Shown here: in pieces, positions 17,396 to 27,159 of the stretch
How positions within the stretch are numbered: position 1 is the stretch's first letter
Layout: each line of letters opens with the position of its first letter
Source of the DNA: Leptolyngbya sp. KIOST-1
GTDB lineage: Bacteria; Cyanobacteriota; Cyanobacteriia; Phormidesmidales; Phormidesmidaceae
Length of the DNA: 64,000 nt
Reading direction: 5' to 3'
NCBI RefSeq assembly: GCF_000763385.1
Contig: NZ_JQFA01000004.1
Span: 1,178,001-1,242,000 of the forward strand
The notes under the pieces: model-generated
Seen by the model: the letters and a program-made list of their open reading frames with translations, nothing else
Told to the model about the DNA's origin: nothing
Database searches by the model: none
Position numbers and translations under genes: made by a program

Positions 17396-18298
17396 ATGGT
17401 CGAGTCTGCTTCACAACTGGGTAACGTCAACGAGACCGAAGCAACACGGGTTCGCATTCTCAGCGAGGCCCTGCCCTACATACAGCAGTTCCGGGGTCGC
17501 ACGGTGGTTGTTAAATACGGCGGCGCGGCGATGAAGGACGGCAGCCTCAAGGCCGATGTCATTCGCGACATTGTGTTTATGGCCTGCGTGGGTATTCGAC
17601 CGGTGGTGGTGCATGGCGGCGGCCCTGAAATTAACATCTGGCTGGGCAAGCTGGGCATAGAACCCCAGTTCAAGGACGGTCTGCGGGTGACCGACGCCCC
17701 CACAATGGACGTGGTGGAAATGGTGCTGGTGGGCCGGGTCAATAAAGAACTGGTGTCGCTGATTAACCAGGCCGGGGGGAAGGCCGTAGGCCTGTGCGGC
17801 AAGGACGGCAACCTGATCACGGCCCGGCCCCAGGGCTCTGCCGATGTGGGCTTTGTGGGCGAAGTCAGCGGCATTGACTCGGGGATTCTCAAAACCCTGG
17901 TGGAGGCGGGCTACATTCCCATTGTGTCGAGCGTGGCCAGCGACGAAACGGGGCAGGCCTACAATATCAATGCCGATACGGTAGCTGGGGAGATCGCCGC
18001 TGCCCTGGGTGCCGAAAAGCTGATTCTGCTCACCGATACCAAGGGTATTTTGCAGGACTACAAAGATCCCTCCACTCTGCTGCCCAAGCTGGACATCCAG
18101 CAGGCCCGCCACCTGATCGAGACCGGGGTGGTGGCCGGGGGCATGATTCCCAAGGTGAACTGCTGCGTGCGATCGCTGGCCCAGGGGGTTGGTGCCGCCC
18201 ACATTCTCGATGGCCGCGTCCCCCACGCTCTGCTGCTGGAGATCTTCAGCGACCTGGGCATCGGCTCGATGATCGTAGCCTCCGAATTTCGGGGTTAG
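17396..18298 (+). CDS. argB: Acetylglutamate kinase
   Basis: A 300-residue amino-acid kinase phosphorylating N-acetylglutamate, the controlled second step of arginine synthesis. The motifs [45 protein letters not shown] and GGMIPKV are all intact. The long N-terminal helix ([19 protein letters not shown]) marks the hexameric, arginine-inhibited class. In cyanobacteria this class is relieved by the signalling protein PII (GlnB). Confidence 0.95.
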   Translation: MVESASQLGNVNETEATRVRILSEALPYIQQFRGRTVVVKYGGAAMKDGSLKADVIRDIVFMACVGIRPVVVHGGGPEINIWLGKLGIEPQFKDGLRVTDAPTMDVVEMVLVGRVNKELVSLINQAGGKAVGLCGKDGNLITARPQGSADVGFVGEVSGIDSGILKTLVEAGYIPIVSSVASDETGQAYNINADTVAGEIAAALGAEKLILLTDTKGILQDYKDPSTLLPKLDIQQARHLIETGVVAGGMIPKVNCCVRSLAQGVGAAHILDGRVPHALLLEIFSDLGIGSMIVASEFRG

Positions 18299-18540
18299 AT
18301 AGTATCGTCAACATCCCCAATCTGTCACTTCAGGGTCTATGCATCTCTACCCATTTCCTGGCAGAACAGTGGTTTAAACCGATGATCGATCACTCCTTTC
18401 CGTCGGGTCCAGGGCGGCGGAACGTCCCTGGTCGAAGGGGGTCTGGGGCCAGCGAAATGGCCCCAGCGATAAGTCAGGCTTTGACCACTGCCGTCGCTTG
18501 CGCGCCTTCCACGCAACGGTAGGGATGCTGTAGCAACACT

Positions 18541-19593
18541 CTAGGAATCTGAGGGCCAGTTGAAGCCGCGGGTGCGCAGAATGTGTCGCCCCCGCTGGCG
18601 GGCCAGCTTTTGCAGATCGATGCTGCGATCGGTCTCATCGACAATTTCGCCGGTCAGCACCTCCAGCACATCTTCGAGGGTGACCACCCCCGACATGCCG
18701 CCGTACTCATCCACCACCACAGCCAGGTGTTCACGGGCGGTCTGAAAGTCTTGCAGCAGCTTGTCGGCCCGTTCGGTTTCGGCTACAAAGCGCACCGGGC
18801 GGGCGACCTGCCTGAGCTGCTGGTGGCCCTGCCCGCGAATCAGGGCGGTGAGCAACTCGTTTTTGAGCACCAGGCCAATGGTGCGATCGATGTCGTTGTC
18901 GCTGACCAGAATGCGGCTGTGCTGGGAGTTGAGAATTTGGGCTTCGGCCTCGGCAATGGTCAGATCGCCGGACAGGTGGGTGACTGCCACTCGCGGAGTC
19001 ATAATATCGACCGATTTCAGGTCGTTGAGGCGAAACACCCGGCGAATCATCTCGGCCTCATCGGCTTCAATGATGCCCTCCTGGTGGCCAATGGTAGCCA
19101 GCAGCTTGATCTCGGCCTCGTCGGTGCTGGGCCGAGCGCCCTGGTTGGTCAGGGGCGCAGTAATCGCTTCGAGCAGCAGCACAATGGGGGTAAACAGCCA
19201 GGTCAGACCCTGCACCGGCAGGGCCAGGGTGAGGGCCAGGGGAATGGCGTAGCGCTCGCCCAAAATTTTGGGGAAAATTTCGCCAAACAAGATCACCAGC
19301 AGGGTCAGCAGCCCTGTAAACGCCCCCAGCAGGGCATCGTTGAACACGCGGGCGGCGATGCCCCCGATCAGCACGCTGCCCACGATGTTGAACAGGTTGT
19401 TGAGAATAACAATGGTGGCAATGGGGCGGTTGATCTTTTGGCGAATTGCTAAAAGCGCCACGGCGGCGGGCTGTTTGGTTTCGGCCAGCTGCCTGGCCTT
19501 GAGCACCGGCACCGAGAGCAGCGACGCTTCGCTGCCCGAACACAGGGCAGAACCCAGGAGCATGATCAAGATGGCGATCGCAAGATTCAGCAT
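18541..19593 (-). CDS. CNNM (DUF21) domain protein with CBS pair
   Basis: A 350-residue membrane protein. Residues 1-170 form the CNNM/DUF21 transmembrane module with the sequences GSALCSGSEASLLSVPVLKARQL and FGEIFPKILGERYA. A Bateman module of two CBS motifs follows (VDIMTPRVAVTHLSGDLTIAEAEAQI and LAVVVDEYGGMSGVVTLEDVLEVLTGEIVDE). The C-terminal CorC_HlyC domain found in longer homologues is missing. The family transports or senses Mg2+ and other divalent ions. It is convergent with argB and stands alone. Confidence 0.88.
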   Translation of the reverse strand: MLNLAIAILIMLLGSALCSGSEASLLSVPVLKARQLAETKQPAAVALLAIRQKINRPIATIVILNNLFNIVGSVLIGGIAARVFNDALLGAFTGLLTLLVILFGEIFPKILGERYAIPLALTLALPVQGLTWLFTPIVLLLEAITAPLTNQGARPSTDEAEIKLLATIGHQEGIIEADEAEMIRRVFRLNDLKSVDIMTPRVAVTHLSGDLTIAEAEAQILNSQHSRILVSDNDIDRTIGLVLKNELLTALIRGQGHQQLRQVARPVRFVAETERADKLLQDFQTAREHLAVVVDEYGGMSGVVTLEDVLEVLTGEIVDETDRSIDLQKLARQRGRHILRTRGFNWPSDS

Positions 19594-19782
19594 GGGGGGT
19601 GAAGGCGAACAAGGTTAGCGGGAAGGACGCTGTTATGATTCATCTACTATGATTCATTAGCGAGATGAAACACCATCTCGGTGTACCCAGTTCAGCGATA
19701 CCCTGGTCGTGTGCTGGGAGCAAAGGCTAAACTGGGCTATCAAGCGATTCCCGTGGCCCTGAACGTCCGCCTGAAAACACCA

Positions 19783-21717
19783 ATGAGCGACACCATTCTT
19801 AACGTCAAGCGCCTTACCGTTCACTTTGACGTTGACAACCAGCAGATTCAGGCCGTCAACGATATTTCATTTCAGGTGAAACGGGGACAAACCCTCGGTA
19901 TTGTCGGCGAGTCGGGGTCAGGCAAGTCGGTGACGTCGCTGGCGGTGATGGGGCTGGTGCCCAGTCCGCCGGGCAGAGTGGTCAACGGCGAAATTTGGTT
20001 TGACGATGGTACCGGCAACCCGGTGGATTTCTGCACCCTGGGCGAGACCCAGCTGCAGCAGTATCGGGGCGGCCGGGTGTCGATGATTTTTCAGGAGCCG
20101 ATGAGTTCGCTCAACCCGGTCTATACCATTGGCTTTCAAATGGTGGAGGCAATTCGCCAGCACCAGGCAATTTCTAAAGAAGAGGCCCGTCAGCAGGCGA
20201 TCGCGCGGTTGAAAGAGGTCAAGCTCCTGCCTGCCGATGCTGAAATGGCCGCCACCATCAGGGCCGAACTGCCCCGCCTTGACGACCCATCGCTGCAAGC
20301 AGAGGTGGAGCGCCGTCAGCAGGCCATTCTCGATCGCTTTCCCCACGAGTTGTCGGGGGGCCAGATTCAGCGGGTGATGATCGCTATGGCGATCTCATGC
20401 AACCCCGACCTGTTGATTGCCGACGAGCCCACCACCGCCCTGGATGTCACCGTACAGGCTACCATCCTCGACCTGCTGCGCGAGCTGCGCGATCGCCGGG
20501 GCATGTCGCTGATTTTCATCACCCACGACCTGGGCATCATCGCCGAAATTGCCGACCAGGTGGCGGTCATGTACCAGGGCCGCATTGTGGAAGCGGGGCC
20601 GGTGTGGGAAATGTTTGCCCAGCCCCAGCACCCCTACACCAAAGGACTCCTGGCCTGCCGCCCCCAGCCCAACCAGCGGCTGCGCCTGCTGCCTACCGTC
20701 TCCGACTTTATGGCGGTAGATTTGGCGGGCACAGAGGTGAATCCCGTGGCAGCCAACGGCGGTCAGCTATTAATAGGCGCGGTTCCTGTGATTCATGAAC
20801 GGGTGCTCGATGCCGAAGCCCAGGCCCGCTTTGCCCCCCTGACAGAAGCCGAACTGACGGCCCGGGCGGCTACGCTGGCGGCCAACGGTCCCCTGCTGGC
20901 GGTGGAAAATTTGCGGGTGGGCTACCCGGTGCGGGGAGTATTTGGCAAAACCCAGCGCCACGTCATGGCGGTGCAGGACGTGTCATTCCAAATTCAAAAG
21001 GGCGAAACCTTTGGCCTGGTGGGCGAGTCGGGCTGCGGCAAGACCACCCTCGGTCGTGCCCTGCTGCGGCTGGTGCCCACCATGGGCGGCAAGATCTGGT
21101 TTGAGGGCCGCGACGTGCTGGGCCTGGGCTCCTCCCAGCTCAGGCAGCTGCGCCGCGACATGCAGATTGTCTTTCAGGACCCCTACAGCTCCCTCGACCC
21201 GCGCATGAGTATTGGGGCCGCGATCGCCGAGCCGCTCAAAATCCACGGCGTGATCAAGAGCCGGCGCAACCAGCGAGAGCGCGTCGCCTACCTGCTCGAT
21301 CGCGTCGGGTTACCCGCCAGCTGCATGAACCGCTACCCCCACGAGTTTTCCGGCGGCCAGCGCCAGCGGGTTTGCATTGCCCGGGCCCTGGCCCTCAACC
21401 CCAAGTTCATCATCTGCGACGAGTCGGTGTCGGCGCTGGATGTGTCAGTGCAGGCCCAGGTGCTCAACCTGCTGAAGGAACTCCAGGCCGAGTTTGACCT
21501 CACCTACATTTTCATCTCCCACGACCTGGCGGTGGTGAAGTTCATGAGCGATCGCATTATGGTGATGAACCAGGGCCGGGTGGAGGAAATTGGCCCCGCC
21601 GAGCAGGTCTACCGCCAGCCCCAGACCCCCTACACCCAGGCGCTGATCAGCGCCATTCCGGTGGGCAGCCTCGATCGCATTCAGGAGCTGCAGCGCGATC
21701 GAGCTTCGGTGGCCTAA
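19783..21717 (+). CDS. Fused oligopeptide/dipeptide ABC transporter ATPase (DppD-DppF type)
   Basis: A 644-residue protein with two complete ATP-binding cassettes. The first has Walker A GESGSGKS, signature LSGGQIQRV and Walker [13 protein letters not shown]. The second has [18 protein letters not shown] and [11 protein letters not shown], with Ser for the usual Pro after DE. Both end in oligopeptide-binding C-terminal segments ([28 protein letters not shown]). It would energise import of peptides or similar solutes. No permease or binding protein is adjacent. The ATG at 19783 is chosen because the 34 upstream codons lack homology-like sequence. Confidence 0.9.
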   Translation: MSDTILNVKRLTVHFDVDNQQIQAVNDISFQVKRGQTLGIVGESGSGKSVTSLAVMGLVPSPPGRVVNGEIWFDDGTGNPVDFCTLGETQLQQYRGGRVSMIFQEPMSSLNPVYTIGFQMVEAIRQHQAISKEEARQQAIARLKEVKLLPADAEMAATIRAELPRLDDPSLQAEVERRQQAILDRFPHELSGGQIQRVMIAMAISCNPDLLIADEPTTALDVTVQATILDLLRELRDRRGMSLIFITHDLGIIAEIADQVAVMYQGRIVEAGPVWEMFAQPQHPYTKGLLACRPQPNQRLRLLPTVSDFMAVDLAGTEVNPVAANGGQLLIGAVPVIHERVLDAEAQARFAPLTEAELTARAATLAANGPLLAVENLRVGYPVRGVFGKTQRHVMAVQDVSFQIQKGETFGLVGESGCGKTTLGRALLRLVPTMGGKIWFEGRDVLGLGSSQLRQLRRDMQIVFQDPYSSLDPRMSIGAAIAEPLKIHGVIKSRRNQRERVAYLLDRVGLPASCMNRYPHEFSGGQRQRVCIARALALNPKFIICDESVSALDVSVQAQVLNLLKELQAEFDLTYIFISHDLAVVKFMSDRIMVMNQGRVEEIGPAEQVYRQPQTPYTQALISAIPVGSLDRIQELQRDRASVA

Positions 21718-21765
21718 TTTTCGCAGGGCTTATCCTGGAACAGCAGGGACAGCGATCGCACGACG

Positions 21766-22941
21766 ATGACAAAATCTTTCCTCAGGCCCAAGCTGTGGAC
21801 GGCGGTGGGGTTGGTAACCATGGGCGGGCTGCTGCGGGTGTCGGTTGATTGGCGGATGTGGGCGCGATCGCTCACCTACCCCGAGCGCCCCATCACCTCG
21901 ACAGACTGGTACCAGCCCCAGCAGGTGGTGCCCGGCACAGGGCCGCAGTCCCCACCGCTGGCGAGGGCCGAGACGACTGAAATTCCCCGGCCAGCCCTAC
22001 AGACAGCGCTGGAGTATGCCGAGGCGCAGAACTCGGTGGCGCTGCTGGTCATGCACCGCGATCGCCTGGTGCTGGAGCAGTACTGGCAGGGGCACACCGC
22101 CACCGACCGGGTCAACTCGATGTCAATGGTGAAGACCCTGCTGGCGCTGCTGATTGGGGTTGCGATCGACGAAGGGCACATCGGCTCTATCCAGGAGCCT
22201 GTGAACACCTACCTGCCCGAGTGGGCAGGCGACCCCAGAGGCAACATTACCCTCGCCGACCTGCTCTACATGCAGTCGGGCCTGCGCAACGACGATCGCA
22301 CCGACACCCTCCAGTCTGACCTGGTGCAGCTCTACGGCGGCTCCGATGCCCACAAGCTGGCCCTGGGCATTCCTGCGGAAGATCGCCCCGGTGTGGCCTT
22401 CGACTACAACAATTTCAATTCGCAACTGCTCAGCCTGGTGCTGGAGCGGGCCACGGGAGAACCCTTTGGCGACTACCTGAGCAGTCGGCTCTGGCAACCC
22501 CTGGGGGCAGGGGACGGGTTTCTCTGGCTCGATCGTCCGCAGGGTAACGCCAAACCCTTTTGCTGCTTTTTCGCCACGGCCCCCGACTGGGTACGGCTGG
22601 GGCAGATGCTGCTGCACGAGGGACAGGTCAACGGCAATCAGCTAATTCCCCAGGGCTGGATTCAGCAGATGCTGGTGGAGTCGCCGCTGGAGCCGACCTT
22701 TGGCCTGCACATCTGGCTCAAGGCCCGCACCGCCGACTACCCCCAGGTGAACCAGGCCGCGTCAGCCCCCTTTGCCGCCGCCGATACCTTTTACCTGGAC
22801 GGTCGCCATCAGCAGCGGGTCTACGTCGTTCCCTCCGAGGAGTTGGTGATTGTGCGAATCGGTGAAGACCCCCCCGCCTGGAACGATGCGGTGATCGTCA
22901 ATGCGATTGTCGCGGGGCTGCGGGAAGGGCAGGGGCGATAA
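21766..22941 (+). CDS. Serine hydrolase, class C beta-lactamase/PBP4 family
   Basis: A 391-residue protein with an N-terminal hydrophobic anchor (LWTAVGLVTMGGLLRV). The catalytic SxxK lies in NSMSMVKTLLALLIG and the YxN motif in FDYNNFNSQLLSLVLE. A C-terminal segment LDGRHQQRVYVVPSEELVIVRIG corresponds to the third motif. Proteins of this group are periplasmic esterases, D-Ala peptidases or amidases, and the substrate cannot be inferred. It follows the ABC ATPase by 48 bp on the same strand and may be co-transcribed, which would be compatible with peptide recycling. Confidence 0.85.
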   Translation: MTKSFLRPKLWTAVGLVTMGGLLRVSVDWRMWARSLTYPERPITSTDWYQPQQVVPGTGPQSPPLARAETTEIPRPALQTALEYAEAQNSVALLVMHRDRLVLEQYWQGHTATDRVNSMSMVKTLLALLIGVAIDEGHIGSIQEPVNTYLPEWAGDPRGNITLADLLYMQSGLRNDDRTDTLQSDLVQLYGGSDAHKLALGIPAEDRPGVAFDYNNFNSQLLSLVLERATGEPFGDYLSSRLWQPLGAGDGFLWLDRPQGNAKPFCCFFATAPDWVRLGQMLLHEGQVNGNQLIPQGWIQQMLVESPLEPTFGLHIWLKARTADYPQVNQAASAPFAAADTFYLDGRHQQRVYVVPSEELVIVRIGEDPPAWNDAVIVNAIVAGLREGQGR

Positions 22942-23658
22942 CACCATGGGGCGTGCCCCCAGTCGTCTTTCCAGGCGTGTCCCCAGAGGAAAAATAGGAA
23001 GCTTTGGTTTTCCTTAAGGCCAATTGGCCCGAAGGCCAGGTGTGGTTTACTAGCAATCTCCATTGCAGTAACTGTTGCCAATGCTACCGTCTCCCGATTC
23101 AGATTTGCCGTTGTCCCCCCGCACCCGTCGCCTGCTGCAGCGGATTGCTCTGGTGGTAGCACTGTCCTGTTTTTTGGGGCTGCTGGCGACTACCGCAGGG
23201 GGCGCGGCACCGTTGATATCCTCAGCCTCTACCGATGGTTTAACGGCAGTCACAGTTTCGCCTTAGCACGCGGCGGACGGCGGTCCTGGGATGGGCAGCT
23301 CCGGCTAGAGTTGCTGCCGTCTATTGGACAATTGGCGGGTTAAATCGAGGTGGCCCAACGAAAGCTTGCGCTGGTCAGCCGTGGCGTCCAGGCGCAAACC
23401 TGTGGTGGCGTCTGGCGGGGGCGGGCTGAGGCTTACCCCACCCGCAACAACAACTAAAACGGTAGCAAAGACGACCGCGATCCCCCTGAATACCGCAGTA
23501 GATCGGGCCTCAGAGCGGGCAAAGTTTTCCTGGGCACTCCTAACTTCCTGTGGCACAATACCCAGCGGAGCATTGCAGACCAATGGGTGACCCTGCGTCG
23601 CCCGCGACAGACCTCTCTGTCGCTGATGTTTATCTAAAGGAAAGCAAGGGTGTTCCCT
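22942..23658. other. 717-bp region with only weak small ORFs
   Basis: I see no recognisable gene. A 61-codon plus-strand ORF (listed separately) and a minus-strand ORF ending at 23305 converge here. The minus-strand ORF encodes one hydrophobic segment (GIAVVFATVLVVVAGGV) but has no convincing start or ribosome site. Confidence 0.4.
23081..23266 (+). CDS. Possible small single-helix membrane protein
   Basis: A 61-residue ORF with a basic stretch (RTRRLLQR) followed by a hydrophobic segment (IALVVALSCFLGLLATTAGG), compatible with a membrane protein or signal peptide. No ribosome site is evident and I recognise no family, so it may be a chance ORF. Confidence 0.28.
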   Translation: MLPSPDSDLPLSPRTRRLLQRIALVVALSCFLGLLATTAGGAAPLISSASTDGLTAVTVSP

Positions 23659-24798
23659 ATGTCTTCTACCGAATTTTCCGCTGTTCTGACCGCTGACCAA
23701 GATTTTTTCAACGAAGAAGAAGCCGTTGTTGACTTCACCCCTGGGGGCGCGTTCTTCGGCTCCAACAGCGTGCTCAGCCTGCTAGCCGCTTTTGACCCCA
23801 GCTTTGCCGGCCTGGTGGCTGACGTTGCCGCCGACCTGCCCAACACGACGGGCCAGGTGACCGTTGCCAATGGCCTGTTTGACGTCAACCTGCTGCTGTC
23901 CGACGGCTCCGCTGTGACTGGCAGCTTTGATGCTCCCGCTACTCTGCAAACCTACGCCGAACTGGCGGCGGTTTCTGAGGGCACCGTCACCCTGACAGGC
24001 GGCATTCTGGAGGCCGCGATCGCCACCGAAGGTCAAACGGCGGTGTTGCCAGGGTTTGACCTGGCGGCCCTAACCGGCTCCCTGGTGCTGGAGGCCATCA
24101 ACGCTATCGATGCCACCATACCCCTGACCAACGGTGCCTTTGCCCTGGATCTGGCCACGGCCCTGGGACCGATTAGCGGCACCATCGATGTGGGCGGGGG
24201 CGACCTCAACCTCGACCTGACCACTCCCTTGGGCCAACTGGTCGCCAACATCGGCTTTGCTGCGGATGCCATTTTCCCCTTTACGGCTCCGGTGCCGCTG
24301 CTGGGGGACATCAACGGCGCAGTTGATTTCAACAGCGGCAACATTGTTGCTGACCTGGGGCCGTTTGGCGATCTAGCCGTGCCCATCTCAGCTCTGAGCG
24401 GGTCGCTGACCCTGACCGACGGATTGGCCAACCTGGCGGCCACCCTGCCCATTGGCGCGGGTCTCAGCCTGCCGATCGCCAGCGACATCGAGTTTGGCCC
24501 CCTGGCCAGCCAGTACGTCGCTGACTTTGTCCGGGATCTAGATGGTACGGGCATCCTTGCCGACGGCATTCTCGACGCCAGCATCACCAGCTCCTTCGGC
24601 CTGTTTGAAACCAGCTTCGACGTGGTGGCCTTTACCACCCAGGGGGCCGACTTCTTTGCCGGCATCGACGGTGTGATCGACTTCAGCGGCGGCATTGCCT
24701 CTGCGTCGTTGACCACACCCCTGGGCGACATCAACGACAGCTTTGACCTGGTGACTGTGGCCCCCGCCCTGGAGGCTCCTATCGCAGAGGTGTTCTAG
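23659..24798 (+). CDS. Acidic repeat protein, about eight 22-residue units
   Basis: A 379-residue protein I do not recognise. It is rich in Gly, Ala, Leu, Asp and Thr, strongly acidic, almost free of Lys and Cys, and has no signal peptide. After residue 70 it contains about eight copies of a unit with the pattern xxGxxxxxxxTxxGxxxxxFDx, for example TNGAFALDLATALGPISG, GGGDLNLDLTTPLGQL, ADGILDASITSSFGLFET and SGGIASASLTTPLGDIND. The alternating hydrophobic pattern suggests beta strands stacked in a solenoid or barrel. It could be an exported or surface protein. The ATG at 23659 is preferred to the GTG at 23650. A strong terminator follows. Confidence 0.75.
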   Translation: MSSTEFSAVLTADQDFFNEEEAVVDFTPGGAFFGSNSVLSLLAAFDPSFAGLVADVAADLPNTTGQVTVANGLFDVNLLLSDGSAVTGSFDAPATLQTYAELAAVSEGTVTLTGGILEAAIATEGQTAVLPGFDLAALTGSLVLEAINAIDATIPLTNGAFALDLATALGPISGTIDVGGGDLNLDLTTPLGQLVANIGFAADAIFPFTAPVPLLGDINGAVDFNSGNIVADLGPFGDLAVPISALSGSLTLTDGLANLAATLPIGAGLSLPIASDIEFGPLASQYVADFVRDLDGTGILADGILDASITSSFGLFETSFDVVAFTTQGADFFAGIDGVIDFSGGIASASLTTPLGDINDSFDLVTVAPALEAPIAEVF

Positions 24799-24833
24799 CG
24801 TAATCGCTCAGACCTTGAATCAAGGGTGTCTCC

Positions 24834-24886
24834 AAAGAGAGTGCGATCGCCCTGGGGCCTTTCCCAGATCGCATTCTCTTTTTTTT
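24834..24886 (+). terminator. Rho-independent terminator of the acidic repeat protein
   Basis: A 15-bp stem (24834-24848 with 24867-24881, one G-U pair) is followed by a run of T, 35 bp after the stop codon. Confidence 0.8.
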
Positions 24887-24929
24887 GCCCAACTCCGACT
24901 AATCCGAAATCCTGCCGCTATCAATCCGA

Positions 24930-25661
24930 CTAAACGCCCTGGGGTGTTTCTTGCCAGAGCTGGGTGGTCTGGCGCAGGCTGCGGAAGTCGCCGTTGCCGA
25001 TGATCAAATGGTCCAGCACCGGCACCGCCAGAATTTGTGCCCCCTGCAGGAGCTGCCGGGTGAGGGCCAGGTCATCGGGAGACGGCTCAAGGTTGCCGGA
25101 GGGGTGGTTGTGGGCGACGATGCAGCGCACCGCCCCGTGGCGAATCACGGTTTTAAAGATTTCGCGCGGATGGGCCAGGGTTTCGGTGGCGGTGCCAATG
25201 GTGATCACCCGGGTACCCATCAGGCGGTGGCGGACGTCGAGCAGCACCACGGCAAAGCGTTCCTGGGCCTGCCACATCAGGTCGTGGCTGAGGGCGGCGG
25301 CGGCGATCGCCGGATCGTCCACCACGGTTTGCTCCGGTGGAATCGCCTGCAGCACCCGTTTACCGAGTTCAATGGCGGCTAAGATGGTGGTGGCCTTGGC
25401 GGGGCCAACGCCGTCAATGGTGGTCAGGTCGTGGGCCGACACATCCCGCAGGGAGGTGAGCGGATCGCGCTGATTTTGCCCCATTTCCTGCAAAATCAGC
25501 TGGCCCAACCCCACCGCCGACAGCTTGCCCGGTCCCTGACCTGTACCCAGCAAAATGGCCAGTAGTTCTGCGGTTGAGAGGCTTTTTGCCCCGTAGGACA
25601 GCAGCCGTTCCCGGGGGCGATCGCTAGACGGAAGGTCTAGCACACGCACATGGTAAGTCAT
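24930..25661 (-). CDS. radC: RadC family JAB/MPN-domain protein
   Basis: A 243-residue protein of the RadC/YicR family. The N-terminal UPF0758 helical region ([27 protein letters not shown]) and a helix-hairpin-helix ([15 protein letters not shown]) precede the JAMM metalloprotease-like domain with [14 protein letters not shown]. Its historical role in DNA repair is doubtful and the true role is unclear. It is divergent from the DUF1824 gene. Confidence 0.92.
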   Translation of the reverse strand: MTYHVRVLDLPSSDRPRERLLSYGAKSLSTAELLAILLGTGQGPGKLSAVGLGQLILQEMGQNQRDPLTSLRDVSAHDLTTIDGVGPAKATTILAAIELGKRVLQAIPPEQTVVDDPAIAAAALSHDLMWQAQERFAVVLLDVRHRLMGTRVITIGTATETLAHPREIFKTVIRHGAVRCIVAHNHPSGNLEPSPDDLALTRQLLQGAQILAVPVLDHLIIGNGDFRSLRQTTQLWQETPQGV

Positions 25662-25757
25662 GGTGGCACCTCTGATAGCTGGGCCAGAGGCCCCCCTCTA
25701 GTAAGCCCAACGGCTGGACACAATTCACCCGCTGCCACCGACTACCAGGAGTTAACG

Positions 25758-26201
25758 ATGACCACCTCCCCTGCCTTTCCCGCCGCCGCCGATATCGCCG
25801 CCATTCGCCAGCGGCTGAATCAGTTTAGCTGCCTTACCACCTCGCCTGCCCTCAGCGACAGCGAAGCGACCCAGGTGCAGGCCGACCTGGGCCACTTCAA
25901 TGAGTGGTCTGACTACCAGACCCTGGGCATTTGCGCCGATTCTCTGGGGGAGGGCAAACAGGCGCTGGAAAGTTTCTTAGCCGCCCTCGGGGTAGAAGTC
26001 AGCCTTGAGCTGCCCCACCGAGACGGTGCGGTCTATCTCAAGTTCAACACCCTCAAGGGAGCCTGGTACCTGGATGACTATAGCGGCCCATCGCGGGGGG
26101 TGCTGATCACCTTCCACACCTCGGATCCTGAGGTAGCGGCGGTATCGGGCACCTACGGCCCTTTTCCGCTGAGCTTGTACAGCCAAACCCAGAATCCCTA
26201 G
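25758..26201 (+). CDS. DUF1824 family protein
   Basis: A 147-residue soluble protein whose sequence (AIRQRLNQFSCLTTSPALSDSEA, SDYQTLGICADSLGEGKQALESFL, YLDDYSGPSRGVLITFH) matches the cyanobacteria-specific DUF1824 family of unknown function. The ATG at 25758 is preceded by AGGAG with a 6-nt spacer, which rules out the longer frame from 25650. No operon partner is evident. Confidence 0.85.
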   Translation: MTTSPAFPAAADIAAIRQRLNQFSCLTTSPALSDSEATQVQADLGHFNEWSDYQTLGICADSLGEGKQALESFLAALGVEVSLELPHRDGAVYLKFNTLKGAWYLDDYSGPSRGVLITFHTSDPEVAAVSGTYGPFPLSLYSQTQNP

Positions 26202-26202
26202 G

Positions 26203-26236
26203 TCATGACCGATTCCCCTGAAGCGATGGCTATACA
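26203..26236. repeat. Partial copy of dispersed palindromic element
   Basis: The stretch ending CCTGAAGCGATGGCTATAC matches the middle of the element at 52173-52300 and includes the CATGACC block. Only this half is present, directly after the DUF1824 stop. Confidence 0.65.
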
Positions 26237-26273
26237 ACATAAAAGGAAGAGAAAGCCATAGCCAAAAGACTGG

Positions 26274-26978
26274 CTAGAGCAGCGGTTGTACGCCCCGAAA
26301 CGCCTCAATATTGATCTGCTGGAGCCGTTCGTAGGCGCGATCGATGGTGCGCTGGCCGCGCAGAAACCCGGTGCTGGCCCCGGGGCACAGGTGAGCCAGG
26401 GACTCCGCAGAGTAGCGAGTTTTTAGCTCCTCAACCTGCTGGAGCTGACGGGGCCAGTGAAAGGTCTTGGCCAGGCGCAGGGGCTCTGGCTCGCCCGCTC
26501 GGTTGGGCAGCAGGTGCCGCCCGGTAAACAGCACGCCGCCGTGGGCGCTGTAGTAGAGGCAGGCGGAACCTGGGGAGTGACCCGGCGTCCAGAGCGCTTC
26601 TAGCTGGGGGGTGAACCTGAAGCTGTGGTGAAAGGTGGTGGTGGGCGTATCGGGCAGCAGGTAGGCCTCCTGTTCTTGAATCACTACCTCACAGTTCAAC
26701 GCTTTGTGAATTGCTGCGGTTCGCCCAAGGCCGCCCCTATGGGTGATGAAAAGTCGCTGCACACCGCCGCGAGCGGTCAACCACTGGCGATGGCCCTCGT
26801 CCCAGGCCGGGGCATCGACCAGGAGATTGGCCGGTTGGCCCTCAGGGGTGTTGTCTACAATAAAGTAGGCGGTGGCTCCCTGGGTATCGCGGTTGGGAGG
26901 AAAGGCATATACAGTGTCGAACACCAGGCGCGGAGCCTTGGGGCTAGGCGATGGAACCGGGGTTAAAGCTGCTGTCAT
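26274..26978 (-). CDS. Metallo-beta-lactamase fold protein with degenerate metal site
   Basis: A 234-residue MBL-fold protein. Strand and loop landmarks are present (NLLVDAPAWDEGHRQWL, ALWTPGHSPGSACLYY, GVLFTGRHLLP). However, the first metal motif HxHxDH reads FITHRGGLGR, retaining only the first His. It is therefore unlikely to bind two metals in the standard way and may bind one, or act as a non-hydrolytic binding protein. The ATG at 26978 is chosen because the 45 upstream codons are Pro/Gly-rich and look non-coding. Confidence 0.8.
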   Translation of the reverse strand: MTAALTPVPSPSPKAPRLVFDTVYAFPPNRDTQGATAYFIVDNTPEGQPANLLVDAPAWDEGHRQWLTARGGVQRLFITHRGGLGRTAAIHKALNCEVVIQEQEAYLLPDTPTTTFHHSFRFTPQLEALWTPGHSPGSACLYYSAHGGVLFTGRHLLPNRAGEPEPLRLAKTFHWPRQLQQVEELKTRYSAESLAHLCPGASTGFLRGQRTIDRAYERLQQINIEAFRGVQPLL

Positions 26979-27159
26979 GGGTGCAGGAGAAGGGGTGAGA
27001 AACACCTTTGAAACGCCTATACTAACTGAACCCCGCCCCGGCTGTCTGGGCAACCGCCCCTGGAATGATGGGGGTAGGCCTGGTCCACCAGGCTTGTTGC
27101 ACCCTGGTGTCATACCCTTAAACTGCCCTGGCTAATCGTTGCACTCCACTGGCTACTCA

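Noticed and set aside
19681-19782. N-terminal extension of the fused ABC ATPase from a GTG
   Set aside because: The extension lacks conserved sequence; the ATG at 19783 directly precedes the first ABC strand.
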